NCBI GenBank assembly: GCA_963850535.1
Contig: CAWKMC010000021.1
Span: 124,001-188,000 of the forward strand
DNA: 64,000 bases
Source: JAMXLO01 sp963850535
GTDB lineage: Bacteria > Pseudomonadota > Alphaproteobacteria > Acetobacterales > Acetobacteraceae
Direction: 5' to 3'
How positions within the stretch are numbered: position 1 is the stretch's first letter; the number at the start of each line of letters is the position of its first letter. The notes under the pieces were generated by a model. The model was not told the DNA's origin. It saw only the letters and a program-made list of their open reading frames with translations, and did no database searches. A program made the position numbers and the translations under genes. Positions 43,893-53,853 of this stretch are shown here, one piece after another.

Positions 43893-43920
43893 GGGCAGCG
43901 CCGGCCGCCTTCTAAGAAGG

Positions 43921-44418
43921 CTACGCGCCCCAGATCCGCACCAACGGTCCGTTGTTCCCTAACACCGGGTCGGCCGCGGGCATGCTCACCTCGGCCACGT
44001 TGTGCACAACTTCGTCGTGTTCGTCCGGGTTGCCGCGGCGTAGGTCACGCTGTTCGCTGTTGTCCGGATAGGCGCCGACGATCAGCAGGTCATCGGTCTT
44101 GCTCTGGCGGCAATGGCCGACGCCCGCGGGGATCACCACCACGTCGCCGGCGCTCACCTCCAGCACTTGGCCGGACGGGCCTCCGAACAGCACTTTGCCG
44201 GAGCCACTCGCGACGCCAAGCACCTCGTGTGCGTCGCTGTGGAAGTGGTGAAACGGATGCACCGAGTCACGCCACGCGGCAGGCCAGCGGTTGGCCGTGA
44301 AGATGCGCTCGATTTCGGCAGGATCGGGCGGTACGGCTTGGCGGTACACCAACAAAGGCAGCTTCGAATTAGGGACGGCACCGTCGTCGGTGAACGTGAA
44401 CGTTTGCGGTTCTGCCAT
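43921..44418 (-). CDS. Cupin-domain protein (YjlB-like)
   Basis: A 165-residue beta-barrel protein. FHHFHSDAHEVLGVASGSGK holds the His-x-His and Glu metal ligands of cupin motif 1, and VSAGDVVVIPAGVGHC motif 2. The function is unknown. A short hairpin (GCCTTC/GAAGGC) lies between its stop and the convergent solute-binding gene. Confidence 0.85.
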   Translation of the reverse strand: MAEPQTFTFTDDGAVPNSKLPLLVYRQAVPPDPAEIERIFTANRWPAAWRDSVHPFHHFHSDAHEVLGVASGSGKVLFGGPSGQVLEVSAGDVVVIPAGVGHCRQSKTDDLLIVGAYPDNSEQRDLRRGNPDEHDEVVHNVAEVSMPAADPVLGNNGPLVRIWGA

Positions 44419-44472
44419 CGGAATTCCTCCGCTTGTCGTATGTTTTTGAATCTACGCTCTGGTTGTCCAGAC

Positions 44473-45516
44473 CTAACAAGATACAGCCGCCTCCTCAACC
44501 GCATCCTCCGCCTCGTCCTCCTCGCCATACCCCACGAGGCGCAGGGCACGGCCACGGATACCGCGGGCTGCGGCGGCGTGGATCAGCGCTTCTTCGCGGC
44601 CGTGCGTCACCCACACTTCTGGCGCGCCGACCTCGTCGATGGTGGCATTCAACTCGTCCCAATCGGCGTGATCGGAGATCACCAGCGGCAACTCCACGCC
44701 GCGCGACTTGGCGCGCTGGCGTACGCGCATCCAGCCGGAGGCAATGGCAACGACCGGGTCCGCGAGCCGTCGTGCCCAGCGATCGGTAACGGCACTGGGT
44801 GGGGCCAGCACGATTGTGCCGACCAGTTCGCCTTTGGCGGCCGCTGTGGCGAGCCGCAAGTCGCCCAAGGGCACGCCCAGCGTTTCATAGACTTGGCAGA
44901 TCGAGGCGAGCGCACCATGCAGCCAGATCGGCCGGTCCCATCCGGCCTGCCGCAGCAGCGAGATGAGGCGCTGGCACTTGCCCAGCGCGTAGCAGCCGAC
45001 CACGTGCGTCCGGTCGGCAAACAACGCAACGCTGTCCAGGAGCCTGGCAATCTCCTGGTCCGGCGGGGGATGGCGGAACACCGGCAAGGCGAAGGTGGCC
45101 TCGGTGATGAACACATCGCATGGCTGTGGGACGAAGCCGGCGCAGGTTGGGTCGGCAGTGCGCTTGTAGTCGCCACTCACCACGACACGGCAGCCTCGAT
45201 ACTCCAACGCCACCTGTGCACTGCCCAGCACGTGTCCGGCCGGCTGCAGCCACACACGCACATCGTTGATGACGAGCGTCTCGCCCCAGGCGAGCGGCTG
45301 CTGGGCCTCTCCTGCTCGCTCGCCGAGCCGTTCCCGCATCAGCAGCAGGGTCTCGGGGCTCGCCAGCACCGCGCCATGACCAGGGCGGGCGTGGTCGGAG
45401 TGGGCATGGGTAATAACCGCACGGTCGACCGGACGCATCGGATCGATGAAGAAGCCGGCGGGCTCACAGAATAGTCCCTGTGGCAAAACGCGGAGCCAGT
45501 TAGAGGGCGGCAGCAT
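44473..45516 (-). CDS. Ligase-associated DNA damage response exonuclease (MBL/beta-CASP)
   Basis: A 347-residue metallo-beta-lactamase-fold nuclease. AVITHAHSDHARPGHGAVLA carries the HxHxDH metal site; WLQPAGHVLGSAQVALEYRG and VVVSGDYKRTADPTCAGFVP continue the active site, and ISDHADWDELNATIDEVG closes it. In many bacteria this gene stands beside a cis-platin-responsive ATP-dependent DNA ligase, a DEXH helicase and pdeM. Here the helicase and PdeM follow on the opposite strand, but the ligase is absent. ATG 45516 was chosen (MLPPSNWLRVLPQGLF). Confidence 0.88.
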   Translation of the reverse strand: MLPPSNWLRVLPQGLFCEPAGFFIDPMRPVDRAVITHAHSDHARPGHGAVLASPETLLLMRERLGERAGEAQQPLAWGETLVINDVRVWLQPAGHVLGSAQVALEYRGCRVVVSGDYKRTADPTCAGFVPQPCDVFITEATFALPVFRHPPPDQEIARLLDSVALFADRTHVVGCYALGKCQRLISLLRQAGWDRPIWLHGALASICQVYETLGVPLGDLRLATAAAKGELVGTIVLAPPSAVTDRWARRLADPVVAIASGWMRVRQRAKSRGVELPLVISDHADWDELNATIDEVGAPEVWVTHGREEALIHAAAARGIRGRALRLVGYGEEDEAEDAVEEAAVSC

Positions 45517-45703
45517 TCGTAAAGTATCTGTACCGATCAACGTTAGGCTCCGATGGTTTAGGACCAATCTCACCGACCGTCATCTTAGGGTCTGCTCGGT
45601 GCGAAGCCGCGGCGGCCCGGAACCCTCACGGCTCTGCGGTCAACGGCCGCACCAGGGAGAGACCTGGGCAAGGGCTCCCAACCGCCCTTAATATGCTGAG
45701 GCA

Positions 45704-45970
45704 ATGACCATGCAAGGACACTCGATCGTCGCCAACTGCAAGCCTAGATGCTTGGGATGGTTTCTGTCGGTCATTGCAATTGGCATGTTGCTGGAGGGGT
45801 GCGCGGTAAGCGAGCGCCCATCCAACGAGTACCTCGCTGCGCACGGCTACTGGTACCACGACGGAAATCACGAGGGCGGGTCGAGCGGGTCCGCCAGTCC
45901 GCAGGCTAGGTCCAACGCCATTCATGGCACCTGGCTGTGGCCACCGGCAGAAGTCGACATACCTGACTAA
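45704..45970 (+). CDS. Small lipoprotein
   Basis: An 88-residue protein with a signal peptide (LGWFLSVIAIGMLLEGC) ending in a lipobox and a Tyr/Gly/Ser-rich mature part (YLAAHGYWYHDGNHEGGSSG). It occupies the position between exonuclease and helicase where the DNA ligase gene sits in other genomes. No family known. Confidence 0.62.
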   Translation: MTMQGHSIVANCKPRCLGWFLSVIAIGMLLEGCAVSERPSNEYLAAHGYWYHDGNHEGGSSGSASPQARSNAIHGTWLWPPAEVDIPD

Positions 45971-46047
45971 GGGCGCCGGGTATCACGAAGGCGCTGTCGT
46001 GATACGGAGCCCTGCCGAGCCGCATCATTTGCTGTCAGGCAAAAGAA

Positions 46048-46069
46048 GGCCACGCCGGCTGGCGTGGCC
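46048..46069 (-). terminator. Hairpin with T-run on the minus strand
   Basis: A 9-bp inverted repeat (GGCCACGCC/GGCGTGGCC, 4-base loop) followed on the minus strand by TTCTTTTG. No minus-strand gene lies upstream of it, so it may be a leftover of an earlier gene order or act on antisense transcription of the helicase. Confidence 0.45.
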
Positions 46070-46243
46070 AAGGTTCAGTAGGAATAGCGTTCAATACACA
46101 ATCGCCACGAGTACATCACTTCACCCTGTCGTGAGCATCTCCAAACCCCTGGCCATTAGCGGGTTTTTCTCGCTCCACGCCGGAGGGCGACCGGCACCAG
46201 GTGGGGCTTCCGGCGGATCGCCGGACCCAATAGAACAGCCGGC

Positions 46244-48809
46244 ATGACCGGAACATTGCCAGAACGCTTTGCCGGCTGGTTCGCGGCGCAGGGATGGGCG
46301 CCGCGACGCCACCAGCTGGCGATGCTGGATGCGGCACGGGCCGGAGAAAGCGCGCTGCTGATCGCGCCAACCGGCGGTGGCAAGACACTGGCCGGTTTCC
46401 TGCCAACTCTGGTGGAGCTAGCCGAGACGCCACGGGACGGGCTGCACACGATGTATATCAGTCCGCTCAAGGCCTTGGCGACTGACGTCGCGCGCAATCT
46501 GACGCGGCCGGTGCACGAGATGCGGCTGCCAGTGTCGGTAGAGACCCGGACCGGCGACACGCCGGCCAATCGCCGTACTCGGCAGCGGGTGGCACCTCCG
46601 AACATCCTGCTGACCACGCCCGAGAGCCTGGCGGTACTGCTGACCCTCCCGGATGCTCCGACGGTGTTCGCGGGCCTGTCGAGTGTGGTCATGGATGAGG
46701 TGCATGCGCTCGCCGGCACCAAGCGAGGCGACCAACTGGCACTGTGCGTGTCGCGGCTGATGACCCTGGCGCCGGGCTGCCGTCGGGTGGGGCTGTCGGC
46801 CACGGTGGCGCATCCTGCGGCGATACGCGCCTATGTGGCGGCCGAGAGGGTCATCGACGTACCGGATGGCGCGCCGCCTGAACTGAGGATGATGCTGCCA
46901 GAAGGCGAACTCTCTTGGTCCGGCCACATGGGCCTGGATGCCGCGGAGCAGGTGATGGCGCGCATCCGGGCAGCCGGCATGACTATCGTCTTCGTCAACA
47001 CTCGCGCGCAGGCGGAATTGATGTTCCAGGCGCTGTGGCGACTGAACGAACCGACCCTGCCGATCGCGCTGCACCACGGCTCGCTCGAGGTCGAACAGCG
47101 TCGGCGGGTCGAGGCGGCAATGGCGGGCGGCAAACTGCGCGCTGTCGTGGCAACCTCGTCGCTGGATCTGGGCATCGACTGGGGCGGTGTGGACCAGGTG
47201 ATCCAGATCGGTGCACCGAAGGGCGTCTCACGCCTGCTGCAGCGCGTTGGGCGCGCCAATCACCGGATGGATGAGGCGAGCCGCGCCATTCTCGTACCAG
47301 CCAATCGTTTCGAGGTGCTGGAATGCGAAGCCGCGATCGCTCGGTGTTGCCGGACACGAACTGGATGGCGACCCGCCGCGGCCCGGCGGCCTGGACGTGC
47401 TCGCGCAACACCTGCTGGGGCTGGCCTGTTCCGCGCCGTTCCACCCGGAAGAGGTGTTCGAGGAGGTGCGGCGGACCGCGCCTTATGCGGAACTGTCGCG
47501 CCAAGATTTCGACGACGTGCTGATGTTCGTCGAGAACGGCGGCTACGCGCTCGCGGCGTATGACCGTTGGCGCAAGCTGTTTCGCGACAGCGAGGGCCGC
47601 GTGCACGTGCGCAGCGAACGCGTCGCGCGCCAGCACCGGATGAACATCGGCACGATCGTCGAGGCGCCGTTGATCAGGGTGCGGCTGGCGGGGAAACGGC
47701 GGCCCGGGCCGGTGCTGGGCGAGGTCGAAGAGAACTTCGTCAACACACTGCGGCCGGGCGATACCTTCATGTTCGCGGGACGGCTGCTCAAGTTCCTGCG
47801 GCTGCATGAGAACGCGGCGGAATGCGCCGAAGGCGGAACCGGCGAGCCGATGGTGCCCGCCTACCAAGGTGGCCGGCTGCCCTTGACCACGAATCTGGCC
47901 AACCGTGTGCGCGGGTTGCTGCAGGATCCGGCCAACTGGGGGCTGTTTCCCGACGGTGTGCAAGCATGGCTGAAGCTGCAGCGGGCACGCTCGCGCCTGC
48001 CCGGCCGCAGTGATCTGTTGGTGGAGACATTTCCGCGCGGCGATCGCTGGTACCTGGTGGCGTATTGCTTCGAGGGACGCAATGCGCATCAAACGCTGGG
48101 CATGCTGCTGACCAGGCGAATGGAGCGGGCAGGGTATGCGCCGCTTGGTTTCGTCGCCACCGACTACGTGCTTGGCATCTGGTCGGCGGAGCAGCCGCGC
48201 GACGTCGCGAAGCTGTTCGACCAGGACATGCTGGGAGATGACCTGGAGGCCTGGCTGGCGGAAAGCTCGATGCTGCGGCGGACATTCCGCAATGTGGCGG
48301 TGATCGCGGGACTGATCGAGCGGCACCATCCCGGTGCGGAGAAGACGCGCAAGCAGGTGACGGTGAATTCGGATCTGATCTACGACGTGCTGCGCCGGCA
48401 CCAGCCGGATCACATCCTGCTGCGGGCGACGCGTGCCGATGCGGCGGGTGGGCTGACCGACCTGTCACGAATTGCCGGGATGCTGGCGCGGGTGAAGGGG
48501 CGGATCGTGCACATGGTGCTGTCACGCGTGTCGCCGCTTGCTGTGCCGGTGCTGTTGGAGATCGGCCGTGAGAGCGTGCGCACGCGGGATGACGAGGAGA
48601 AGCTGCTTGCGGAGGCAGAGGCAATCATCGCGGAGGCGACGGCGGAGCAAGAACCTCGCCTCAACTCCACTTTCCACACGGGCGCCTCGCTCGGCCAAGC
48701 CTCGGAACACGACGCGGCCCGTCCAAGCGCGCTTGTTCACCTGATTGCAGAGCGGAGCCCGACAAACTCCGTGCTCGCTTCCAGCGTGCGGTGTAAGAAG
48801 TCACGTTGA
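46244..48809 (+). CDS. Ligase-associated DEXH-box DNA helicase, Lhr-like (one frameshift)
   Basis: A DNA helicase of the Lhr family. Motif I is APTGGGKTLAGF, motif II VVMDEVHAL, motif III LSATVA, motif V/VI ATSSLDLGIDWGGVDQVIQI and LLQRVGRANHR. The frame breaks near 47335 (after FEVLECEAAIA); the second frame carries the winged-helix/Lhr region with GHELDGDPPRPGGLDVLAQH, TNLANRVRGLLQDPANWGLF and the end VPVLLEIGRESVRT. The final 50 residues look unrelated to the family, so the original stop may be lost. Reconstructed length is about 854 residues. Associated with DNA damage response together with the exonuclease and PdeM. Confidence 0.88.
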
Positions 48810-48833
48810 AGATAAGACTTTCCGGGGGGCTTC

Positions 48834-50282
48834 ATGCTGAAGACGGGATCGGAGTACCTCGCCCAACTACGTGACGGCAGAGCCGTATATGTTGGAAGCG
48901 AGCGTATCGATGATGTCACCAGTCATCCGGCATTCAAGAACGCCGCGCATTCCATTGCGGAACTCTATGACCTAAAGGCTTCGTCGGGGCATCGCGATGC
49001 GATGTCCTTTCAGGAAGGTGGTCACAGCTATAGCGCCTATTACCTTCAGCCCAAAACCAAAGCGGATCTGTCGCGCCGAAACGAGACCCACTACCGAATT
49101 GCTGACTATAGCTACGGCCTGCTCGGCCGGTCGCCGGATCATGTCGCGTCGTTCGTCACCGGAATGTCGCTGCGACCCGAGGTCTTTGGCAGATATGCCG
49201 ACAACATCGCTGGTTACTACCGCCATATGCGGGACAACGACATATTCGCCGCTTACGCCGTGCTGCCGCCACAAGCAGCCCGCAATCCTGAGTTCTTTCA
49301 GCGTCGAAGCCTGCCTGTTCCAACGTTGCGCGTTGTTCGCGAGACTGACCGGGGTCTCGTCATATCCGGCATGAAGATGTTGGCAACCGGTGCCATTCTC
49401 GCCAACGAGATCTGGATCGGCAACGTTCACCCGCTGGCGCCGGACCGGCTGGCGGAGTCGGTGACGTGTGCCGTTCCAGTGAATTCTGCCGGCTTGGCAT
49501 TGTGGTCGCGCAAGCCGTTTGAGCCGAATGTTGCACGTGAGGATCGGACGGGCCTTTGACGTATCGGTTCGACGAGACCGACGCCATGGTCGTGTGCGAC
49601 AATGTGGAAGTGCCGTGGGAGCGCGTTTTCGTCCACAACGACGTTGGCCTGTCGCGCGCAATTTACTTTGAAACGCCTGCCCACTGCTTTGGCAACCACC
49701 AATCCAATGTTCGCTTCCACGCCAAGCTGCGGTTGCTCGTGGGCCTTGCCAGCAAACTGACGCAAGCATCCGGCGCGGACGGCATTCCCTCTGTGATGGA
49801 GACGCTCGGACGTTTGGCATTCGCTGGAGGCACTGCTCGCCGGCGTGATCGCAGGGCAGATCAGCATGGCAGAGGACTGGCCAACCGGATTCATGACCTT
49901 CAATAGGCGAATGATGTATGCCGCATTGAACTGGTGCACCGAGAATCACTCGCCGATTATCGATTGTCTGCGCGACCTCTGTGGTGGCGGCGTGTTTCAG
50001 ATCCCGGCTGATGCCTCAGTCATGGATGACCCGAGGCTGCGTGAGGTCTTCGAAGCCTACTGGGTTACGCCACAATTGACCGCCGGCGACAGAATGAAGC
50101 TGTTCCGTCTGGCGTGGGATCTCATCGGCTCCGAATTCGCCGGGCGGCATCAACAATATGAAAAGTTCTATGCCGGCCCGCCAATTGCGGTACACAACTA
50201 TAATTTCACGGTGGCGCCCTGGGATGAGTTCAACGCGATCGTGGATAGGCTGCTCGCCGAAGCCGGCGAAAGGGTTGGCTGA
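48834..50282 (+). pseudogene. HpaB-type flavin-dependent aromatic hydroxylase (two frameshifts)
   Basis: The oxygenase component of a two-component FADH2-dependent monooxygenase (4-hydroxyphenylacetate 3-hydroxylase family). The N-terminal frame (GSEYLAQLRDGRAVYVGSER; RSLPVPTLRVVRETDRGLVI) runs to about 49552, the next frame (TYRFDETDAMVVCDNVEVPW; NHQSNVRFHAKLRLLVGLAS) to about 49830, and the third (CLRDLCGGGVFQIPADASVM) to the TGA at 50280-50282. The reconstructed length of about 483 residues is normal. No flavin reductase partner is near. It lies inside the repair gene set, between helicase and pdeM. Confidence 0.8.
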
Positions 50283-50331
50283 GTGAAAGGCACTTACTTG
50301 CACGCGCTGGGCAACAGCTGACTTTGCCGAC

Positions 50332-51018
50332 ATGACTGGAGCACCGATCCACCTCGCTGGCGAGCGACTGATGCTGGATCCGGCCGGGGTGCTGTACTGG
50401 CCAGCGACCAGCCTGCTTGTGGTGTCCGATCTGCATCTGGAGAAGGGGTCGTCGTATGCTCGCCGCGGGCAGCTGCTGCCGCCCTGGGACACGCATGCGA
50501 CACTGGATCGGCTGACCCTGCTGCTGCGACGGTATCGGCCGCGCATCGTGGTGGCACTGGGCGACAGCTTCCATGACAGCGATGGCGCATCGCGACTGCC
50601 GGCCGGCGAACTCGCACGACTGCGCGCAATGACCGAGGCGCACCGGTTTGTCTGGGTGAAGGGCAACCACGATCCCACCCCGCCGAATGGCGTCGGTGGC
50701 GAGTGGGTCGAGGCGTTCAGCACTGCGACGCTGGTGCTGCGGCACCAGGCGCTCGCCGGAGCAGAGGGGGAGGTCTCGGGGCACCATCACCCCAAGGCCA
50801 CTGTCCCTGCGCGCGGCACGACGGTCAGCAGGCCCTGCTTTGTCAGCAACGCGCGGCGGGTCGTGATGCCGGCGTTCGGCGCCTACACCGGGGGCATGGA
50901 CGTCCGCGAACCGGCGATTTCCCGGCTGTTCCCGCGCGGTGGGCGGGTGTTCCTGCTAGGCAAGGAACGGCTGTTCAGCTTTACACTTAGCTTCCCACTG
51001 GGGACGCTCCGCGCCTAG
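50332..51018 (+). CDS. pdeM: Ligase-associated DNA damage response phosphoesterase PdeM
   Basis: A 228-residue calcineurin-like metallophosphoesterase. VVSDLHLEKGSSYARRG, ALGDSFHD, VKGNHDP and VSGHHHPKATV hold the metal ligands in the usual order. In other bacteria pdeM is the last gene of the ligase/exonuclease/helicase set. Here the HpaB-like remnant separates it from the helicase. Confidence 0.88.
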   Translation: MTGAPIHLAGERLMLDPAGVLYWPATSLLVVSDLHLEKGSSYARRGQLLPPWDTHATLDRLTLLLRRYRPRIVVALGDSFHDSDGASRLPAGELARLRAMTEAHRFVWVKGNHDPTPPNGVGGEWVEAFSTATLVLRHQALAGAEGEVSGHHHPKATVPARGTTVSRPCFVSNARRVVMPAFGAYTGGMDVREPAISRLFPRGGRVFLLGKERLFSFTLSFPLGTLRA

Positions 51019-51029
51019 GCTGCAGCGAC

Positions 51030-51707
51030 ATGCCAGGCCGGTCCATCCCACAGGGCGCCCCCATCCGGGTGGTTGGCGACGTGCACGGCGACGCGACCGC
51101 GTTCAGCTATGCCGCCGCCACGGACCGCTTCGTGGTGCAACTGGGCGATCTGACCGATTACGGCCCCGACAACGCGGGCGCGCTCAGGATCATGTTTCGC
51201 ATAATCGACGAGGGCCGTGGGCTGTTCCTGTTGGGCAACCATGATCTGAAGTTGGCGCGGTTCCTGGCGGGTCATCCGGTGCGCAACGAAGCAACTCTGG
51301 ACGCAACGCTGGCGCAGCTCGACGATGCATTGCGAGAGCGGATCGTCGCCGAGGTTGCATTGGCGCCGGCGTGGCTGCAGCGCGACGGCGCAGTATTCGT
51401 GCACGGCGGCTTTCACACGGCGATGCTGAATGCACCGGCGCCGGAGCATAGGCTGGATCGCGCGCATGGGGTGCTTGCCCGCGCATTGTACGGCGAGCCG
51501 ACCGGGCGTATCCAGCCGGACGGCTATCCAGAGCGCAGCCTGCGCTGGGTTGACCGCATTCCGGCCGGGATCACGGTGTATTGCGGGCACGACCGGCGCA
51601 GTTCGGACGGGCGTCCCTATATCCGCCGCGGCGTCGCCGGCGGGTCGGCGGTGTTTCTCGACACCGGCGCGGGCAAGGGAGGCCACCTGTCATGGATCGA
51701 TCTCTGA
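51030..51707 (+). CDS. Metallophosphoesterase (PP-family)
   Basis: A 225-residue calcineurin-like phosphatase. VVGDVHGD, QLGDLTDYGPDN, LLGNHDLK, VHGGF and CGHDRRSSDG are the metal-binding motifs, like those of bacterial PrpE/Ser-Thr phosphatases and bis(5'-nucleosyl)-tetraphosphatases. It follows pdeM after 11 bp and overlaps the SDR gene by 16 bp, so the three are probably co-transcribed. Confidence 0.85.
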   Translation: MPGRSIPQGAPIRVVGDVHGDATAFSYAAATDRFVVQLGDLTDYGPDNAGALRIMFRIIDEGRGLFLLGNHDLKLARFLAGHPVRNEATLDATLAQLDDALRERIVAEVALAPAWLQRDGAVFVHGGFHTAMLNAPAPEHRLDRAHGVLARALYGEPTGRIQPDGYPERSLRWVDRIPAGITVYCGHDRRSSDGRPYIRRGVAGGSAVFLDTGAGKGGHLSWIDL

Positions 51708-52402
51708 AGGTCGCGCTGGTCACCGGTGGCGCGCACGGCATCGGCGCCGCGATTGCGGTCAGGCTGGCGCGCGAGAGCTGGCGCGTTGTGGTAGCTGATC
51801 TCGATCCGCGCGGTGGCGCGCCTGTCGATGGACGATATGTGGCCTGCGACGTCGCAGACGAAATCGCGGTGAATGCGCTGATCGCCGAGGTGGCGGGGCA
51901 GGAGGGGCGACTGGACGCACTGGTTTGCAATGCGGGCGTCAACGTCCGCAAGCCCATCGCTGAGCTGTCGCTGGCTGAGTGGTCGCACGTCATCGGCACC
52001 AATCTCACCAGCACCTTTCTGCTGGCGCGTGCTGGCGAACGGATGCTGCGCGCCAGCAAGGGAGCCGTCGTGACGATTGCATCCACGCGTGCGCATATGT
52101 CGGAGGCGAACACCGAAGCTTATGCTGCATCGAAGGGCGGGCTGGTGGCGTTGACCCACGCATTATCGATCAGCCTGTCGCCCGAAGTAAGGGTGAACTG
52201 CATCAGCCCCGGCTGGATCTTCACCAAGGGCGATTCGCCCCGTGCGGAGGACGATGCGTTTCATCCGGCCGGCCGCGTCGGAACGCCGGAAGATATTGCG
52301 GCACTCACCGCATTTCTGGTTGGTCCCGACAGCGGCTTCATCACCGGGGCTGAGTTTGTCGTCGATGGCGGCGTGACGCGGAAGATGATCTATCCGGAGT
52401 GA
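51692..52402 (+). CDS. Short-chain dehydrogenase/reductase (SDR)
   Basis: A 236-residue NAD(P)-dependent oxidoreductase. The cofactor motif TGGAHGIG is at residues 11-18, the catalytic tetrad is visible as Asn in LTSTFLL-type helix, Ser in TIASTRAH and Tyr-x3-Lys in YAASKGG, and ISPGWIFT closes the site. The ATG at 51692 lies inside the preceding phosphoesterase gene. Substrate unknown. Confidence 0.9.
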   Translation: MDRSLKVALVTGGAHGIGAAIAVRLARESWRVVVADLDPRGGAPVDGRYVACDVADEIAVNALIAEVAGQEGRLDALVCNAGVNVRKPIAELSLAEWSHVIGTNLTSTFLLARAGERMLRASKGAVVTIASTRAHMSEANTEAYAASKGGLVALTHALSISLSPEVRVNCISPGWIFTKGDSPRAEDDAFHPAGRVGTPEDIAALTAFLVGPDSGFITGAEFVVDGGVTRKMIYPE

Positions 52403-52411
52403 GGCTGGTTT

Positions 52412-52561
52412 CTAACGCACCAGGTGCGGCCATATACCGGTTAAGCCGATGATGATCAGATATAGCGCGACGATGATGTTGAGCAGCCGTGGGATAATGA
52501 GGATCAGAATGCCGGCGATGAGCGCAATCAGTGGCTGAAGTACAATCACGTTGATTGTCAT
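52412..52561 (-). CDS. DUF3096 membrane microprotein (49 aa)
   Basis: Too short for most gene callers. Minus-strand ATG at 52561 reads MTINVIVLQPLIALIAGILI, then a second hydrophobic run (LLNIIVALYLIIIGLTGIWP), ending at TAG 52412-52414. The LQPLxALIAGILILIxPRLLN pattern is that of DUF3096, a two-helix inner-membrane protein of unknown function. Convergent with the SDR gene (9 bp between stops). A good ribosome site (GGGAAATACC is weak, AGGAGAACCC is better) precedes the start. Confidence 0.85.
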   Translation of the reverse strand: MTINVIVLQPLIALIAGILILIIPRLLNIIVALYLIIIGLTGIWPHLVR

Positions 52562-52803
52562 CGGGTTCTCCTACAGGGAAATACCAGTGCCCAGTCGATT
52601 CGGCACTCGGTGCCAAGCTCCCTTGCCACCCGCAGCGTGGCGTCGGTCGCCTTCCGGGCGCTGGGTTCGACGTCCGGTCGGCCCCGATCGGCATTGCGTG
52701 CTCCCATTCTATTCAACAAATCGCTGCGCATATAACATGCACATTACGGGTCAGCCATCGCTGATCAACGTTCGGCGCGCGCGAAGCTGGAGGAGCGATC
52801 AGC
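52562..52803. other. Intergenic region with divergent promoters
   Basis: About 240 bp between the DUF3096 gene and the MetE-like gene. Holds the ribosome site TGGAGGAGCG for the latter. No clear operator or riboswitch-like structure was seen. Confidence 0.4.
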
Positions 52804-53847
52804 ATGTCCTACCCAACCTACCTGCTGCCGACCACTGTCGTCGGCAGCTATCCGCAGCCGGACTGGCTGGTCGATCGCGCGGGCCTGCACGCGCACGGTG
52901 TGCCACGGGTGCATGCACACGACATTTGGCGCATTCCCGAACCGTTGCTGGAACAGGCACAGGACGATGCAACGATCCTGGCGATACGCGACATGGAGCG
53001 CGCCGGCATCGACATCGTCACCGACGGCGAGATCCGCCGCGAAAGCTACTCCAACCGCTTCGCCCTCGCGCTGGATGGAATCGACTCCGATACCCCCGGC
53101 GAAGTCACCGCGCAGTTCAATCGCGCCACCCCTGTGCCGCGCGTAGTCGGCAAGATCCGCCGCCGCGAACCGGTGGAGCTGCGCGACGTGCAGTTCCTGC
53201 TGCGCCAGACCGATCGCGCGACCAAGATCACACTGCCCGGTCCATTCACACTCTCGCGTCAGGCGAAGAACGAGCACTACAAGGACGAGGCCGAACTGAC
53301 GATGGACTATGCCGTCGCAGTGAATGAGGAACTGCGTGATTTGAAGGCGGCGGGCATCGATGTGATCCAGCTCGATGAACCCTGGGTTCGCACCGATCCT
53401 GACAAGGCGCTTCGCTACGGTATCCCGGCGATCAATCGCGCACTGGAGGGCATCGATGGTCCGACAGTGGTGCATATCTGCTTCGGCTACGCCGCCGTGG
53501 TGAAGCAGCAGAAGCCGACCGGCTACAGCTTTCTGCCACAGCTGGCCGATACCGTCGCACAGCAGATCTCGATAGAGGCGGCACAACCGAAACTCGACCT
53601 CGGCGTGCTGCGTGACCTGTCGCACAAGCAAATCATGCTGGGCGTGCTCGATCTCGGCGATACGAATGTAGAGACACCCGAGACCGTCGCCGATCGCATC
53701 CGTGCCGGCCTGAGGTATGTCGCGCCGGACCGGCTGATCCCCGCGCCCGATTGCGGCATGAAGTACCTGCCGCGCGACGTCGCCTTCGGCAAGCTCCGTT
53801 CGCTCGCCGAAGGCGCCGCCATCGTGCGTCGCGAACTGGCCGGATAG
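52804..53847 (+). CDS. Cobalamin-independent methionine synthase II-family methyltransferase (MetE C-terminal type)
   Basis: A 347-residue zinc enzyme corresponding to the C-terminal half of MetE. PTTVVGSYPQPDWLVDRAGL is the family start, IVTDGEIRRESYSNRFA follows, VIQLDEPW (Asp191-Glu192) and HICFG (His224, Cys226) with PDCGMKYL (Cys317) form the substrate and zinc site. It lacks the N-terminal MetE domain, so like other short family members it may use another methyl or thiol substrate. Confidence 0.88.
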   Translation: MSYPTYLLPTTVVGSYPQPDWLVDRAGLHAHGVPRVHAHDIWRIPEPLLEQAQDDATILAIRDMERAGIDIVTDGEIRRESYSNRFALALDGIDSDTPGEVTAQFNRATPVPRVVGKIRRREPVELRDVQFLLRQTDRATKITLPGPFTLSRQAKNEHYKDEAELTMDYAVAVNEELRDLKAAGIDVIQLDEPWVRTDPDKALRYGIPAINRALEGIDGPTVVHICFGYAAVVKQQKPTGYSFLPQLADTVAQQISIEAAQPKLDLGVLRDLSHKQIMLGVLDLGDTNVETPETVADRIRAGLRYVAPDRLIPAPDCGMKYLPRDVAFGKLRSLAEGAAIVRRELAG

Positions 53848-53853
53848 CGCCGG

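Noticed and set aside
45971..46243. Expected ATP-dependent DNA ligase between exonuclease and helicase
   Set aside because: No ligase motif (KxDG-type active-site lysine) was seen in any frame here; the gap is too short for the gene.
52562..52803. S-adenosylmethionine or cobalamin riboswitch upstream of the MetE-like gene
   Set aside because: No conserved riboswitch boxes were recognised in the leader.
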